A DNA stretch of 64,000 bases from Pseudocercospora fijiensis CIRAD86 (Eukaryota; Ascomycota; Dothideomycetes; Mycosphaerellales; Mycosphaerellaceae), in contig NW_006921559.1 of the NCBI RefSeq assembly GCF_000340215.1, forward strand, positions 1 through 64,000, in the 5' to 3' direction. The position numbers and the translations under genes are program-made. The notes beneath the pieces were generated by a model. The model was not told the origin of the DNA. It saw only the letters and a list, made by a program, of their open reading frames with translations, and did no database searches. Below are positions 44,648-56,139 of this stretch, piece after piece. Within the stretch, counting starts at the first letter, position 1; the number at the start of each line of letters is the position of its first letter.

Positions 44648-46274
44648 AGGGATTAAAGAGTTAGCGTAGAGAAGGTTAGCCTTCGGTCGGCGATAGCGGC
44701 GAGGAGAGGATAGGCGGTACGGAAACTAAGCTAGCGAAATAGTGCCTCGTAAGTTAGCGTAGTAGAGGGGCGCTTAATACTACGGTCTAGCTTATCGATA
44801 CGCTTAGCGAAGCGATAGTAAGTAGCGCGGTATTCTACCTAGGAAATAGGAGTATATTATACCTCGACGTTAACGACTTACTATAGAGGAATGTCGTCCC
44901 CTAAGATTATAGTATAGTCGCGGATCTTAAGTTAGTTTCCCTTAGAGCGTTAGAGGACGTAGAGGCTAAAGGCGAATATCGTTAGATATATCTAGTTATC
45001 GTCGTTAAGGGGCCTACGTAGGGCTTTAGGGTTAAGTATTTAAAGGACGATATCGTAAAAGTATATAGCGCCGGTATAGACGTAGCGAGATAGTAGAGCT
45101 ATACGATAGATTCGTAGGTCTTCGAGAATAGCGCTCTATCGGAGGCCGTAGTTGCGTTAGAAACGGCTATAGTATATAACGGCATTAGTAACGTCCGAAA
45201 ATCTAAAGATAAGGTCGGTCCGATCTCGGGCGTCTTATAGTTTAAGGATACGACGGAATAGAAACCGAGTAAGTATAGCGAAGTCGTTAAGATCGATAGC
45301 TAATAGAGTCGCTATAGCAAACACAGCTACCGTATACGTATTATTAAAGAGATTCTATATAGCGTCCGTTTAGAGTAAGAACTACGCCTAGAAGTAGTAT
45401 ACCTCGTTATATATAACGATAGACGGACACGTAGCGCGTAAGTTAGTAAGACGAAACGTATTATCGGATCGATACTTATCGTATAATTAAGTATTACGGG
45501 CAATCTAGAGTTCTCTAATAGTGTTATTAGTACGGTCTCTACGCTCTATTCGATAATCGACTATCTCGAGATTCCGTAGTTACAATTCGTCCTTCTACTA
45601 ATATAGCTATAGCCGATCCTAAAACTAAGCTAGGCGGTTATATCGCTTATAGTATACTAGGCCGGGTATAAGTGTCTCCTAAATAAAGGCCTCGCGAGTA
45701 GAGATAATAAGCGTACGAGTAGTCTATAGATCGCGGTCTAAAAGGGATACGATATATTCGATAAGTCCTAGGCCGTCGGATATATTTAGGTAACGCTAGA
45801 TAATATAGATAGGATAGCGAGACTCGCTATTAAGCGCGACGAGAGTAGCGACGTAGATATAGCGAGTATAGTTAGAATTAGGACTAAAGTACTAGTTATA
45901 GGTATCGCGCTAGGTATTAATCGTCGCGGCGGTCCCGATTTAGTAGATAGGAGTATAGCGGTAAGGCGTCGTATAAGTCTTATCTAGCTTAGTACGTAAT
46001 TCGGCGATAGTCGACTTCTACGCGTTAATATCCTCTTTAAGAGGGCCTAGGCAAATACCGTCGGCTTCGTACTCTAAGTAATCGAGTATCCTATACTAGA
46101 GCGTCTAGCGGCTACTAACGCCGAATCGCTAGTCGAGGAAAGTGTCGACTACTATTATAAGTAGGTTACGCGGGTCGTCGTCGGGAATAGTCGGTATATT
46201 ATAGAATAGGACGCAATAGCCGAAGATAGAGTCTAGTACGATATCTCGCTCTATATAGGCGTAGTCGAGTATAG

Positions 46275-46399
46275 CTACGACGATAGTTAGTAGGAGATAA
46301 GTATATATATAGACCGTTTTACCGGCCGGCAAATAGATATCTAGATATATATTTACCGGCCGGTAAAATAATCTATACGTTAGGATTAACATTTCTTAC
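46275..46399 (-). other. Predicted palindromic intron 1 of gene B
   Basis: AAG followed by donor GTAAGA (first base 46399), branch site TACTAAC and acceptor TATCGTCGTAG (last base 46275). Two full palindrome B copies with ACCGGCCGG cores (about 46313-46336 and 46352-46372) pair to form an inverted repeat of about 60 bp. Confidence 0.78.
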
Positions 46400-47244
46400 C
46401 TTAATATACGATACGCTATTCTTCGATATACTCGGACTAAGCTACGGCGGCGTAGAGAATAGAGATAGTCTTACTAGTGCTAGTATCGTCGGCGAGAATA
46501 GCGCCCTATATAGGTAATTTCTATATTTCGACGATCTATATAATAGCCTATAGTTGCTATATCGTAAGATAGAGTCCGCGAAACGTAATATAGTATAGGC
46601 ATTTACTAACTTTATCGATCTCGCTATCTAGGAGTACGGTAACGTCGATATTTATTACTATATAGGCTTCGTTAAATAATAGAGGCGTAGCCGTATACCT
46701 AGAGCGATAGTACTATAGGGTATCGAGTATACTAGCGTATAACGTACGCTAGGCGTCGGTAATAGGGAATAGGGTATCGGGCTAGGGCGCAAGCTATAGC
46801 TAGTTAGCATTAGCCTAGATAGTACTCTTATGCTTACTCGGGAGATATTTTATATTAGCGGGATTAATAGTATCCGAAGTCGAAAAAGTTATATCGATAC
46901 TATTACTAATATCTTATAGGAAGGCTCGCTATAGTACCGGATCCTAATCGTTAATCTTATATATATCGTACGTCTTATACTACTTATAAAGGACATTCGT
47001 TAGGTCGTCTATTACGCGTATAGTTCGCTAGTAGTTATAAGTATTATCTACTCGGGTCGACCTAGCCTCGCTAAGAAAGGCCTTTTCGTCGCGCGCGAAT
47101 TTATATACGTCGCTAGGTATAAAAGGACTAATAACTAGAGAGGGTAGACGCCTAGATAGACGTAGAGGGCCTAGAGCTAGTACTTCGGGGTCGTCTGCTA
47201 TATTTAACTTAGAAACGTCCTTAGGTATCGCCTAGGTAGTACTA

Positions 47245-47690
47245 ATTCGATTATAGACTACTTTGCTAGCTAGAAAATAACGACGGACAGTAGAAGTAGT
47301 AGTAGTAGTAGTTAAAGTAGTAGTAGTAGTAGTAGATAGAAAAGTAGGGAAGATACGGAGGAAGAGAAATATAAATAGATAGCGTATAGGCGCTCGGACT
47401 AACGTATAGGCCGTAGGCGCGTACGCGTTAAATAGCAACGCGGTCGACCTAACTAAAGGCTACGTAAAAGAGTTATCCCGAGTAACGTAGCTAATTTATA
47501 TAGATAGGCCGGGATTGTGTTTCGTTTACCGCCTTAGTTAAGGCCGAGAAGTAAAGTCTACCGAAAACGGGGCAGTATACGATTAAACTTAATATAAGTA
47601 GGGTAGGAGGTAAGGTAAAGTAAAGTAATATAAGGTATACTAGGCTAATAGATATAGAATATAGGCGCGTCTATTTTGCTATACGAGATT
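47245..47690 (-). promoter_or_regulatory. Promoter-like cassette upstream of gene B
   Basis: The conserved block at about 47455-47620 contains GAGTAACGTAGCTAATTTAT, GGGATTGTGTTTCGTTTACC, AAGGCCGAGAAGTAAAGTC and TTAAACTTAATATAAG. A palindrome B copy lies on the gene side (47261-47278) and a weaker half-site on the far side (47670-47685). Confidence 0.55.
47284..47340. repeat. GTA trinucleotide tract
   Basis: Two runs of GTA/TAG trinucleotides separated by TTAAA. Translated on the minus strand they give poly-Thr, which is probably a microsatellite upstream of gene B and not protein. Confidence 0.8.
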
Positions 47691-47699
47691 GCGGTTAGT

Positions 47700-49190
47700 A
47701 TTAGTAAAAAATAGTAGGCAATAGAGGGCGAGGCGTTACGAGGACGCGATAATTTCCTAGTAGGTAACACTATCGGTAGCTAAGTGCCGTAGGCTAGCGT
47801 ATTACGTAGCGTAAGACGAGTATTAAGGCGGGTTAGTCGAACGAAGGTAGAGAATAGGGCACGTAGGAATTCGTAGATAGTATAGTTAAATATAGTTATT
47901 CGCGTAACATACGACATAATATACTATAGGACTAATAATATCTAAGCGTATCGTCTATCTACTAAGAGGAATAGAGGTACGCCGATAAGGAACTCGTACG
48001 TCGATCTCGCGGAGACTATATTAAAGCCTAGAACGCGCGAGTAGAGCCCTCTAGGATATTAATTAGTACTTTATTTAGGCCTAGATAGACTATATCTCGG
48101 TAGATTGCGGTTTAAAGATACGACCGCGAATGCGCTTAATCTCGTCGTTACTAAAGATACGCTCTAGTATAAAAGCTATAAATAGACGAGTAGAGAGTAG
48201 ATAGGGCAAGTCTAGCTCGAGATAATAGTAAGCGGGATCGATACGATATAGATAGTATACTAGACGCTAAGTCCTAGGCGCCGACGGCTAGTTCTATAAG
48301 CGTTTCTAGGCGATAGCGGAGATATCGGTTATAGTAGCAACGTAAAATATAGCTAGGCGAGCGCGGCTATAAGAGTAGTAGATAATCGCCTTTGCGTCCG
48401 GATCGTCTTCGAAGGATCTATAGGCAACGGTACTCTAATATATAGATATATAGTCTAGGGTAACGTACGGGATCCGATATATGCCTAGTAGTAGATAGAG
48501 CGCGTTATAGGCGAATAGGTCTACGTCGACGGTAAACCTAACTTTAGAAGACTATAGGATAATATATATATAGATAAGTAATAAGACTACTATAAACCGA
48601 TAGGACGGGGCGACTAGTTATATAAGCTAGTAGACGCAATGCTCTAGTATAGGAATAGATATAGTAACTTTAGGGTACCGCTAGATAGAGTCCTACGTAT
48701 TCGCTAATAATCGAGTACTATACGCTAGTTAGTCGGGTAGTATATAGTTTCGTCGACTATAGACCGCTTTACTAGCTAGTAAAGGTAATAGATATTACTA
48801 ACTGTTTGCTAGCCGGCAAAGTAGTCTATAGCGTAGCTAACTTATAGTAGGGCACTATCGAAGGGAGGACGTACGTAGGGGCAGTATAAGAAATAAATGC
48901 TATAAGATACATTATATATAGTCCTAACGAGCTTACGGCGTATAGTAGTATAATAGGGGCGAGCGCTTACCTAGGATACGAATTAGACTAAGTCGATAAA
49001 GTAATTACGTATAATATTAAAGTATTCGTAGTAGCGATTATAGAAGATAGCTACGGCTTATTAATCTACGCGGGATCGGCCTAGCGTACTATCTATAGTA
49101 TTATCGTTAGCGACCTTTACTATAGTAGTAATTAGAGGCGACGACGTATATAGTTTATAGTATATATACGGATATAGTAGTAGTATAACT
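47700..49190 (-). pseudogene. SNF2-like gene C, diverged
   Basis: Downstream of a predicted intron the minus strand reads KVTISIPILEHCVYxLIxLV, then FIVVLLLIYIYIILxSSKVR, then YNALYLLLGIYRIPYVTLDY. It continues with FEDDPDAKAIIYYSYSRARL, a spacing that resembles the SNF2 C-lobe (helicase motifs IV-V, ending DPDA..I...S....L). No clear arginine-finger motif was found. A tail with YYYLELDLPYLLSTRLFIAF follows. Exons upstream (48846-49190) were not assigned to motifs. The intron position corresponds to the N/C-lobe boundary in genes A and B. Assignment as a SNF2 paralogue is therefore moderate. Confidence 0.45.
48718..48845 (-). other. Predicted palindromic intron of gene C, donor mutated
   Basis: Acceptor GACTAACTAGCGTATAG (last base 48718). 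The donor reads ATAAGT in CTATAAGTTAG (48845), again one TpG-to-TpA step from GTAAGT. Palindrome B copies are at about 48768-48788 and 48799-48825. Length is 128 bp, equal to gene A intron 3. Confidence 0.65.
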
Positions 49191-49670
49191 ATAGACTAAT
49201 TTACTAGGTAGAAAAGTTACTAGGCGAGTAGAGTAGGCGGTAGTAGAAGTAGGTAGTAAGGTAGAAGAGAAGTCGAGGAGTAGAAGGAGATATAAATTAG
49301 CGTAATATAGGCGCTCGGGCTAAGACCGGTAGACTAGCGGTTTACCTTACTAAGGCGCGTACGAAAAGGTCGTCCTAAGCGACATAGCGAATTTATATAG
49401 CGAGGTCGGGATTGCGCTTCGTTCGCCGCTTTAGTCGAAGCCGAGAGGTAAAGTTTACCGAAATACGCTAGTATAGTATTAAACTTAATCTAAGTAAAGG
49501 GTATAAAGTCGGGTAATAACTAGCGTACCGAGCTAATAAATACCTAAGGCATAGTCGACCGTTCTACTAGTAGAGGCAATAGTAGATACATATAGCTAGA
49601 TAGGATATAAGGCAACTATAGCGGCTATAGGGACGATAGACTTTACTAGCTAGCAAAATAGTCGACGATT
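49191..49670 (-). promoter_or_regulatory. Promoter-like cassette upstream of gene C
   Basis: The conserved block at about 49325-49500 has AGACTAGCGGTTTACC, AAAAGGTCGTCCTAAGCGAC, GAATTTATATAGCGAGGTCG and CGAGAGGTAAAGTTTACCG. Palindrome B copies flank it at about 49195-49216 and 49642-49664. Confidence 0.55.
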
Positions 49671-49689
49671 GCGAGAGATATCGGTACGT

Positions 49690-50344
49690 ATAGTATAGGA
49701 AAGGATAAGATAGTAGATATATAAATTGAATTATTATATAAGGATAAGAGCAATAGAGAGCTAGATAGTATAGAACTATAGTAGTATAAGCTACGGTATA
49801 GTCTATAATACTATATACGTCCGTATTAATCTACCGTCGAGAGTATAGTATAATAGGTAACCTAGAGGCGTACGTAGGCTTCCCTACCCCTAGTTCTATA
49901 TAGAGTAACTAAATAAATACTAATTATCGTAGCGGAGCTATATAGAGACGATTCCGACCTTAACTTCTACGGCTCTATCGCTAGTATACGAGGCTAATGT
50001 CTCTAAATATACCGAGTATAGTCCCTTTAAAATCTAGTATAGCCGATGCTAACTAGGAAGATCGCGAGCTTATATAGTCGGAGTTAGCGGAGCTTTTCGG
50101 AATAGCCGTCGAGGTCGAGCTAAGAGAAGCTTAACATTCGACCGCGGTAGTATTCGATCTCTTTATTAATTAAGTAGGCGTAGAAAAATAGCTAGCAGTT
50201 TTTATTAATATAGAGACGACGGAGTTCGGCCTCGAAGGGCGCGATAGCGGCACTATCGGTATAGTCTACTATAGCGATAATCGGACGTAGTAGGGAGCTT
50301 AGTAGGTAGTTATAGCGTAGTATAGTACAGTAGCGTAGGATATA
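49690..50344 (-). pseudogene. Small unrecognised minus-strand gene
   Basis: The minus strand reads a helical, charged protein of about 150-200 residues: AIAPFEAELRRLYINKN, YLINKEIEYYRGRMLSFSxL and LRLYKLAIFLVSIGYTRF. It has the same promoter-like block and palindrome upstream as genes A-C, so it was probably co-regulated with them. No family recognised. Confidence 0.45.
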
Positions 50345-50760
50345 CGTATAGGGCTATAGACTAGTTTGCCGGCCGGAGGAATAGATAGACGAGTATAGGT
50401 CGCTAGTAGTAAAAGTAGATTATAAAGTAGAGAGAGTTAGCGGCCGAGAAGAGACCTATATTAGTACGTTAATAGCGCTTAGGGCAAGACCGGTAGACTA
50501 GCGGTTTACTCTACTAATATACGTATAAAAGAGTCCTCCTAGGCGACGTAGCTAATTTATATAGTAAGGTCGGAACTACGCTTTGTTCGCCGCCTTAGTT
50601 AATACCGTAAAGTAAAGTCTACCGAAATACGCTAATATACGGTTAAACTTAGCCTAAGTAAAGGATAGACGTAAAGGCGATATCGAGCTACGTAGGCGCG
50701 GTAGCGGGTACCTAAGGCAATACTAGCTGTTTTACTAGATAGAATAATAGTTAGTATTAT
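50345..50760 (-). promoter_or_regulatory. Promoter-like cassette upstream of the small gene
   Basis: The block at about 50480-50685 shares GACCGGTAGACTAGCGGTTT, GTATAAAAGAG, CTCCTAGGCGACGTAGC, TAATTTATATAGTAAGGTCG and AAAGTCTACCGAAATACG with the other cassettes, and is closest to the gene C version. Palindrome B copies are at about 50357-50380 and 50727-50752. Confidence 0.55.
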
Positions 50761-51599
50761 TAATTACGAGATTATAGGGCGCGTTAGTAGGTATAGGGCG
50801 GTCGGCGCAATAGTACGTAATAGCACCGGCCGTATTATTAGTTAATATATACGATAAGCTATAGGAGATATACTACGTAAAAACGGGCGAGATAGGATAA
50901 AGGTAGGAAAGAGGATCGAGTCTTCGACTAAATATTATACGCGCGAGATAGATATATATATAGGATATAGTAATCTCCTATAATAGGTAGTTTAGGTAAG
51001 GATATATCTATTAGGGCAGATAGTAGCGTAGATATATAGATGCGGTATAAGTTACGCGCTATAGAAGGGAAAGGGGATATAACTAGTCTTTAAGTTTAAT
51101 AGCGAGGCCGATTCCGTTTATAGGGGGGGATAGAGTTTCCCCTTAGCCGAGTAAGTATTAGACATAGTAGTATAGATCGTCTATACTATATAGTAGTTAT
51201 ACGCGACAATCGGGCAGTTACGCTAGAAGCGATAATAAGTCTATCGTAGTTCCTATTATAGAGTATAACCGACGACTACTTTACGCTACTCGATATCGAA
51301 TACGCTATTCGCGAATAGGATCGTTAGCGCTTAGGCGGAGGTATAAGAGAGCGAGAGAAGTTATTAAAGGAGATATATCGCGAGAGGAGCGCCGCTATCT
51401 AGCGATATCTAATAATTATAAGATTGCCCGGCGCTCTAGTACGAGTTCGCGGTAAGGATAGTAGGACAGATAATACTAGGGCGCGATACGAGCGTCTAAT
51501 AGGGGCGTATAGGCTACTAGATCGGATCTACGGGCATTAATTCCCGTTATTCTAGGCGGCCGAATAGTTTATATATAGATAGGCGAAGCGGAGAGGATT
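50761..51599. other. Region without a resolved gene
   Basis: Short coherent stretches occur on the plus strand (an Arg/Glu-rich segment near 51.35 kb), but no continuous protein. It may hold the 5' exons of the plus-strand gene that follows. Confidence 0.3.
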
Positions 51600-52970
51600 T
51601 AGTATTATAAAAAGCAAGTGCGATATTAATATATTAGGTTAACAAACTCGTATAACGTACCGGTACGGCGACGGTAGAGATAGAGAAGATACGTATCTAT
51701 AGCGAGGGATTATAGAGATAATAGGGGCCGAGGGGAGGTACAAATAGATCCCGGGCAAGTAGATAATAGACTAATCTAATACGCGTTATAACTACGGCGA
51801 GAGCGACCGAGTAGACCTAGAGTAGTATAGTACGTAGGAGGCGTACTAGCGAATTAGGATACAGTTTATAATAATATATACCTAGGGTCGTTCGATAGAA
51901 GTATATAAAGTAGTAGCTAGGTTAGTATATCGATACGCGGGGTTAAATAAAAAACAAGCGAATAAGGTTATCGAGGATGTCTCGTAGCTACCGGAGATAA
52001 AGAAAATTAAACGGCCGGACTATTCGACCGCGGGCATAGAACTAAATATACTAAGATACGCGGGCTTTTATATATAACCGGAGACGGTAAAGGATAGGTT
52101 TAAGTACCTAGTCGTCGCCTATCCCGAGCTTTTAGAGCTATATACTAAGGGCGATAGGACGTTAATCGTAGATAATATATTCGTAAAACCGGACAGTAGT
52201 AGGCACCGTATATATCTAGTAGGCTTTATTATCGATAGGATAGCGGTTACGATAGCGGTAATACGAATAGACTACCTAACCGTAAATAGGTATTATCTAG
52301 CTACGTAGTATATAAAGTTAATACTACTAGATACGTATCTAGACGATCTGCTATTAATACTCTATACGACGACGATAACATTAATTAAGAGCGTATAGTA
52401 GGAGTACTTTCCCGACGCGATCCTATACTAGGCGAAATAGTACCTAGACTACTTATTAATAGTAAATAGCATCCGATTACTACGCTAAGTAGTAGGGCTA
52501 CCTATATAATAGGATTTAGTAGATCTTACTATTAAGGTAATTCCGGTTCTAGAGGCGGCATACCGTAAGCTACTAGACGTATATAGTATAGCTAACCTCG
52601 ATAAAGCATTAGAGGAGGTAAAGGAGGTTCTAGAACTTAAGTTTAGGGATAAAGATTTAATCGACTACATTCGCGACGAGTATATACCTTTGTTATTAGA
52701 CGGGATATCTAACGCTAATCGAATAGTAAGTATAGTATAGGAGGAAGGCTAGAGAATATAAGACAGTATACGTATCGGAGTAGCCGTATAGCTCGAGGCT
52801 ACGCGGGGCAGTATCTCGGAAATGCTAGAGACGATAGATCTATTCTAGGCGGGGCAACTATAATATATCGATAGGCTAGAGCATATATAAGCCTATACTA
52901 AGTATAGCACACGTAATACATTCGATATATATATACTACCGTCTCTAAGTAGATATAGTAGTTAAGTAAT
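51600..52970 (+). pseudogene. Unrecognised plus-strand gene
   Basis: A coherent plus-strand reading of about 400 residues includes RYAGLNKKxANKVIEDVS, LNILRYAGFYI, DRFKYLVVAYPELLELYTKG and VDNIFVKPDSSRHRIYLVGF. A strongly helical region follows, DKALEEVKEVLELKFRDKDL and DYIRDEYIPLLLDG at 52.6-52.7 kb. The residue pattern (amphipathic Leu/Glu/Lys helices, few stops) supports this strand. It ends before the palindrome pair at 53037. No catalytic motif seen. Confidence 0.5.
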
Positions 52971-53036
52971 ACAGACTGCCTCGTATTTCCCTAACCCGTT
53001 AAACTATAGGATAATAAATGCGACTATATAAGAGTA

Positions 53037-53105
53037 CTAACCGTTTTGCCGGCTAGGAAAATAGACAATAGCCCGGCAGTTTGCTAGGCGGCAAAACAGT
53101 TAGTA
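53037..53105. repeat. Palindrome B pair
   Basis: AACCGTTTTGCCGGCTAGG...AAAATAG and GCAGTTTGCTAGGCGGCAAA..ACAGTTAG face each other about 45 bp apart. The spacing is that of the intron-borne pairs, but I could not define splice sites here. Confidence 0.75.
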
Positions 53106-53884
53106 TTATACTATTAATAATTTACTATATAATATACGGTAGTAGGAGGAGGTAACCTATAAAATCTGCCCTAGAAAACGCCGTTAGTATACGGAGCGTA
53201 ATACGTAAGTAAGCTAGACCCGAGGGTTAGTAACGATTAGGGTAAATCTTAGCGGCGGTAAGGTTACTAATTTGCTCGGACTGTCTCGGTTATAGTAGGT
53301 TTATATTCGGGTAGATAAATAATAAAAGATATCGTTAGATTAGGGCGTTATTATCTAATCGATCGGGGGAGAAATTAGTTTTTAAGAATTGTAGTCGTTT
53401 AAAAATATACTATAATTTCGGACGTATATCCCGGGTAGACGAACTAACCGCTATCTATTCTACGATATTATAAGTTAACAGTTTTAAGAACCGAATACTA
53501 ACCGAGTTAATCGTAGTATTTTATTACGTATATAATAACTATATATAAACTAGTATATAGCCTAACAAGTCCGCATACGGGTCCGTTAGTATTATAACGT
53601 AAGGATATATCGGATTGCCTCGACAATAGCCGGATTAGATAATAGTAGACTACTAGGTAAGTAAGAATATACTAGACTAAGATAGCTAAGGCTACGATAA
53701 CGGCATAGATAGTATACCGGACGTCCTAATAGACGATATACGATAAAAGCTAGTCGGCGAGGTATAATAGTCGAGCTATATCTAGGGATAGATAGCGCAA
53801 TTAGGGTTCGAGCCTTAGTAGCGTTACTATACTACGACCTATAGCTAGTAGACGCATCTACTATAACCGCAATTACAATGCGAG
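53106..53884. other. Region without a resolved gene
   Basis: Located between two palindrome B pairs. No continuous protein on either strand. Confidence 0.3.
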
Positions 53885-53950
53885 AGTACTAACTATTTTG
53901 CTAGCTAGCAAAAGTAATATAGACAATATAGTTTACCGCCTAGCAAACCG
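53885..53950. repeat. Palindrome B pair
   Basis: AACTATTTTGCTAGCTAGC..AAAAG and AGTTTACCGCCTAGCAAAC form the pair. No splice sites could be assigned. Confidence 0.75.
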
Positions 53951-55810
53951 GTTCGTATCTAATCGTCGTTTAGTAGATTAGCCCTAGGTTATATAACGCC
54001 TAAGTCTCGTACGATAGAAGTGCTAGATATAGAAATTCGGGTAGCACTATAACTATATATATTTACCTCCTATACGTAGCTAGCGATGTTTAGCGGTACT
54101 ACGGCGTAGTATCGACTATACTATATATATAAGCAGGTTAACGTATAAGATCTCTATAAATAGCTTATATCTAATAATACTCGATCTAGCCGACTCCTTT
54201 ACCGATAGGTTCTAGTATTTTAATACAGATATCGCGAGATAGGGAAAAACCGGTAGATTGTCTAGCAAGTATACCTACGTTAAGTTGTATTCTATAGGGT
54301 ATAATCCGACTTAACCGAGTATATCCTCTACTAGCGAGATCTAACCTAACTACTAGAGGAGGCCTATAGTTAGTACGATAGTATAGAAACTAAGCTAGTA
54401 CGTCGATCGGTCGGGGTATTAGTATACTCGCTAGAATAATAGGTATAAAGCAGATACCGGTAGTAAGAAATAACCCGAATAAGTAGCACTTTATTAGCTA
54501 CCGTCGATAGTACGTATAAATGCGAGGCGAGAGAGCTATAGTATTAGCGCTCGACCCCTAAGTAATAGTAAGGGCTAGAGGGAATATAAGAGATTACGAT
54601 AGATAATATACGACGACGTACGAGGAGATATTAAATCAAACCTAACTTATATACGCGGATTTCAAATGCGACGCCTAGATCGAAATACGGTACGGTATAA
54701 CCGCGCTATTCGAGTATACTAGAGAGAGTACGTAGGCGAACAGTATATTACAAAAGAAATAGTATACGATAAGTAGAGGCAGACGCGTAGGTACGAGCGG
54801 TACGGTAAAATTTAATCGAGTTTGCGTACGGTTCTAGTAGGACGTAAGGTAGGATCGGCTACAATAATAGACAAAGTAGCGATACGGTAGGTAGTCTAAT
54901 ATATATAGCGAGGAAAGATATAAGAGGACGTCGGTTCTAGAGATTATCTGTATCCTACCTTTATCCGATTTCGCCTACTAAACTACTCGAGTACGTCGCT
55001 ATTCCGAAACTTCTCTCTATAGCTAGCCGTCGCGTAGATACGAGTAAGACTACCGAGATAGCCGACTACTAAATATTAGCGAGTTATACCGAGCCGGCGC
55101 TAGCGACCGGTAATATAGCCGAGTATTACGATAGAATATTAATACGACGATAGTTATACGAGCGACCGCTACTACTTCTATAGTATAACTAGGCGAGCTT
55201 CTCGGCGGAGGAGAAATAGTTATATTACGTAGAATATATAGCGTTTTTATTTATATAGGAAATATACTATTATAGGATAGAAATAGGGAAATAGCGACTA
55301 GATAAGTTAGCGACGTAGGCGCGGGTTAATAGGCCTAGCGATTAGGTAGATAGTATACCGGTAGGTAGTAATATAATAGTAGGTAAGGGTATAATAGAAG
55401 TTAACGAGAGAGTAATAGGTAGATTAAGTAAGGGTATAATAGAGGTTAACGGAGGAGGAATAGGCGGACTAGGCGAAGGCTATAATAAATAGAGGGTAAG
55501 CGGGAGAAGGAGCGTAGAGGAAGATTTATCGGCCGGCTAAGTAGTATACGGGCGAATAATAAATAAGAAGTAGCTAAGTATAGAGGTACTAGAGGAACAG
55601 ATCGTAGAGATAGTAGTAGAGATAATAAGTCTATAGGCGGAAATACTTCGACGAAGGGCGACGATACTATTAGTATATTATCGTTAGTAGGTTAATATAT
55701 AACGTAGGCGAAAGGCGACGAGGAGGCGGTTAGGATAAGGATAGAGAGAGTAGAATATATCGAGTAATAGTAGTTCGGTTTATAGATAGTTTATATTTTA
55801 GATTTCGACT
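53951..55810 (+). pseudogene. Unrecognised plus-strand gene with Gly-rich repeat and coiled coil
   Basis: The 3' half (55050-55810) is the best supported: ILASYTEPALATGNIAEYYD, then YVEYIAFLFI, then a Gly-rich region with two 15-residue repeats GxGIIEVNERVIGRLS/GxGIIEVNGGGIGGLG (period 45 bp, 55384 and 55429). A coiled-coil candidate (LSIEVLEExIVEIVVEIISL) and a basic Arg/Lys-rich tail (IxRRRKATRRRLG) follow. The 5' half could also be read in other frames, so its extent is uncertain. The basic tail might bind nucleic acid. Family unknown. Confidence 0.42.
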
Positions 55811-56054
55811 AACTACGCTCTATCTATATTTAACTTAAACGGTCTAGCGATATAGGTAAATACTAGCTATAACTGTTTAGTTATATGCTCTACTTCTAAC
55901 GTCGGTAGACATCTTATACTATAGCGTACGAGCGTAGCGACGCTATAGCGTTATTAATTTAATAAGGATACTAGTATAATAATATCGTTAGTAGATTAGA
56001 GACTATTACTCCTACCTAACTGCCGAGTTAATATAGCGATAATATAGCTATATA

Positions 56055-56135
56055 CCGACTATTTCGCTAGACGGAAAAGTAAATAGTACGACCGGTATAT
56101 TATTGTTTTTTTTTCCGGCCGGCGAAATAGTTAGT
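56055..56135. repeat. Palindrome B pair with poly-T
   Basis: GACTATTTCGCTAGACGGAA and CCGGCCGGCGAAATAGTTAG flank an AT-rich loop with a nine-T run. It sits just upstream of the very long plus-strand reading frame. Confidence 0.75.
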
Positions 56136-56139
56136 ATCT

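Larger units (their letters stand above)
42830..47240 (-). pseudogene. SNF2-family helicase-like gene B, paralogue of gene A
   Basis: Exon 1 (46400 to about 47240) includes DVSKLNIADDPEVLALGPLR. The next exon (44648-46274) carries the SNF2 N-lobe: ISDGLGLIEYIVSLLDRDL at the Walker A position, LxTTRTLIISTREAF, then CPSIVIYNEVYYFxAxF at the DEGH-box position and LNDFAILTRFLFRRI. The exon 43416-44515 carries the C-lobe: FNNNPRTxAIILSSRTNTES and RYTRIGxTYAIIVFELSLID. The exon up to 43324 continues with an unassigned tail. Domain order and intron positions equal those of gene A, but sequence identity is moderate, so the duplication is old. Walker A Lys-Thr and the DEGH acid/His are changed. The 3' end is uncertain. 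Confidence 0.65.
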
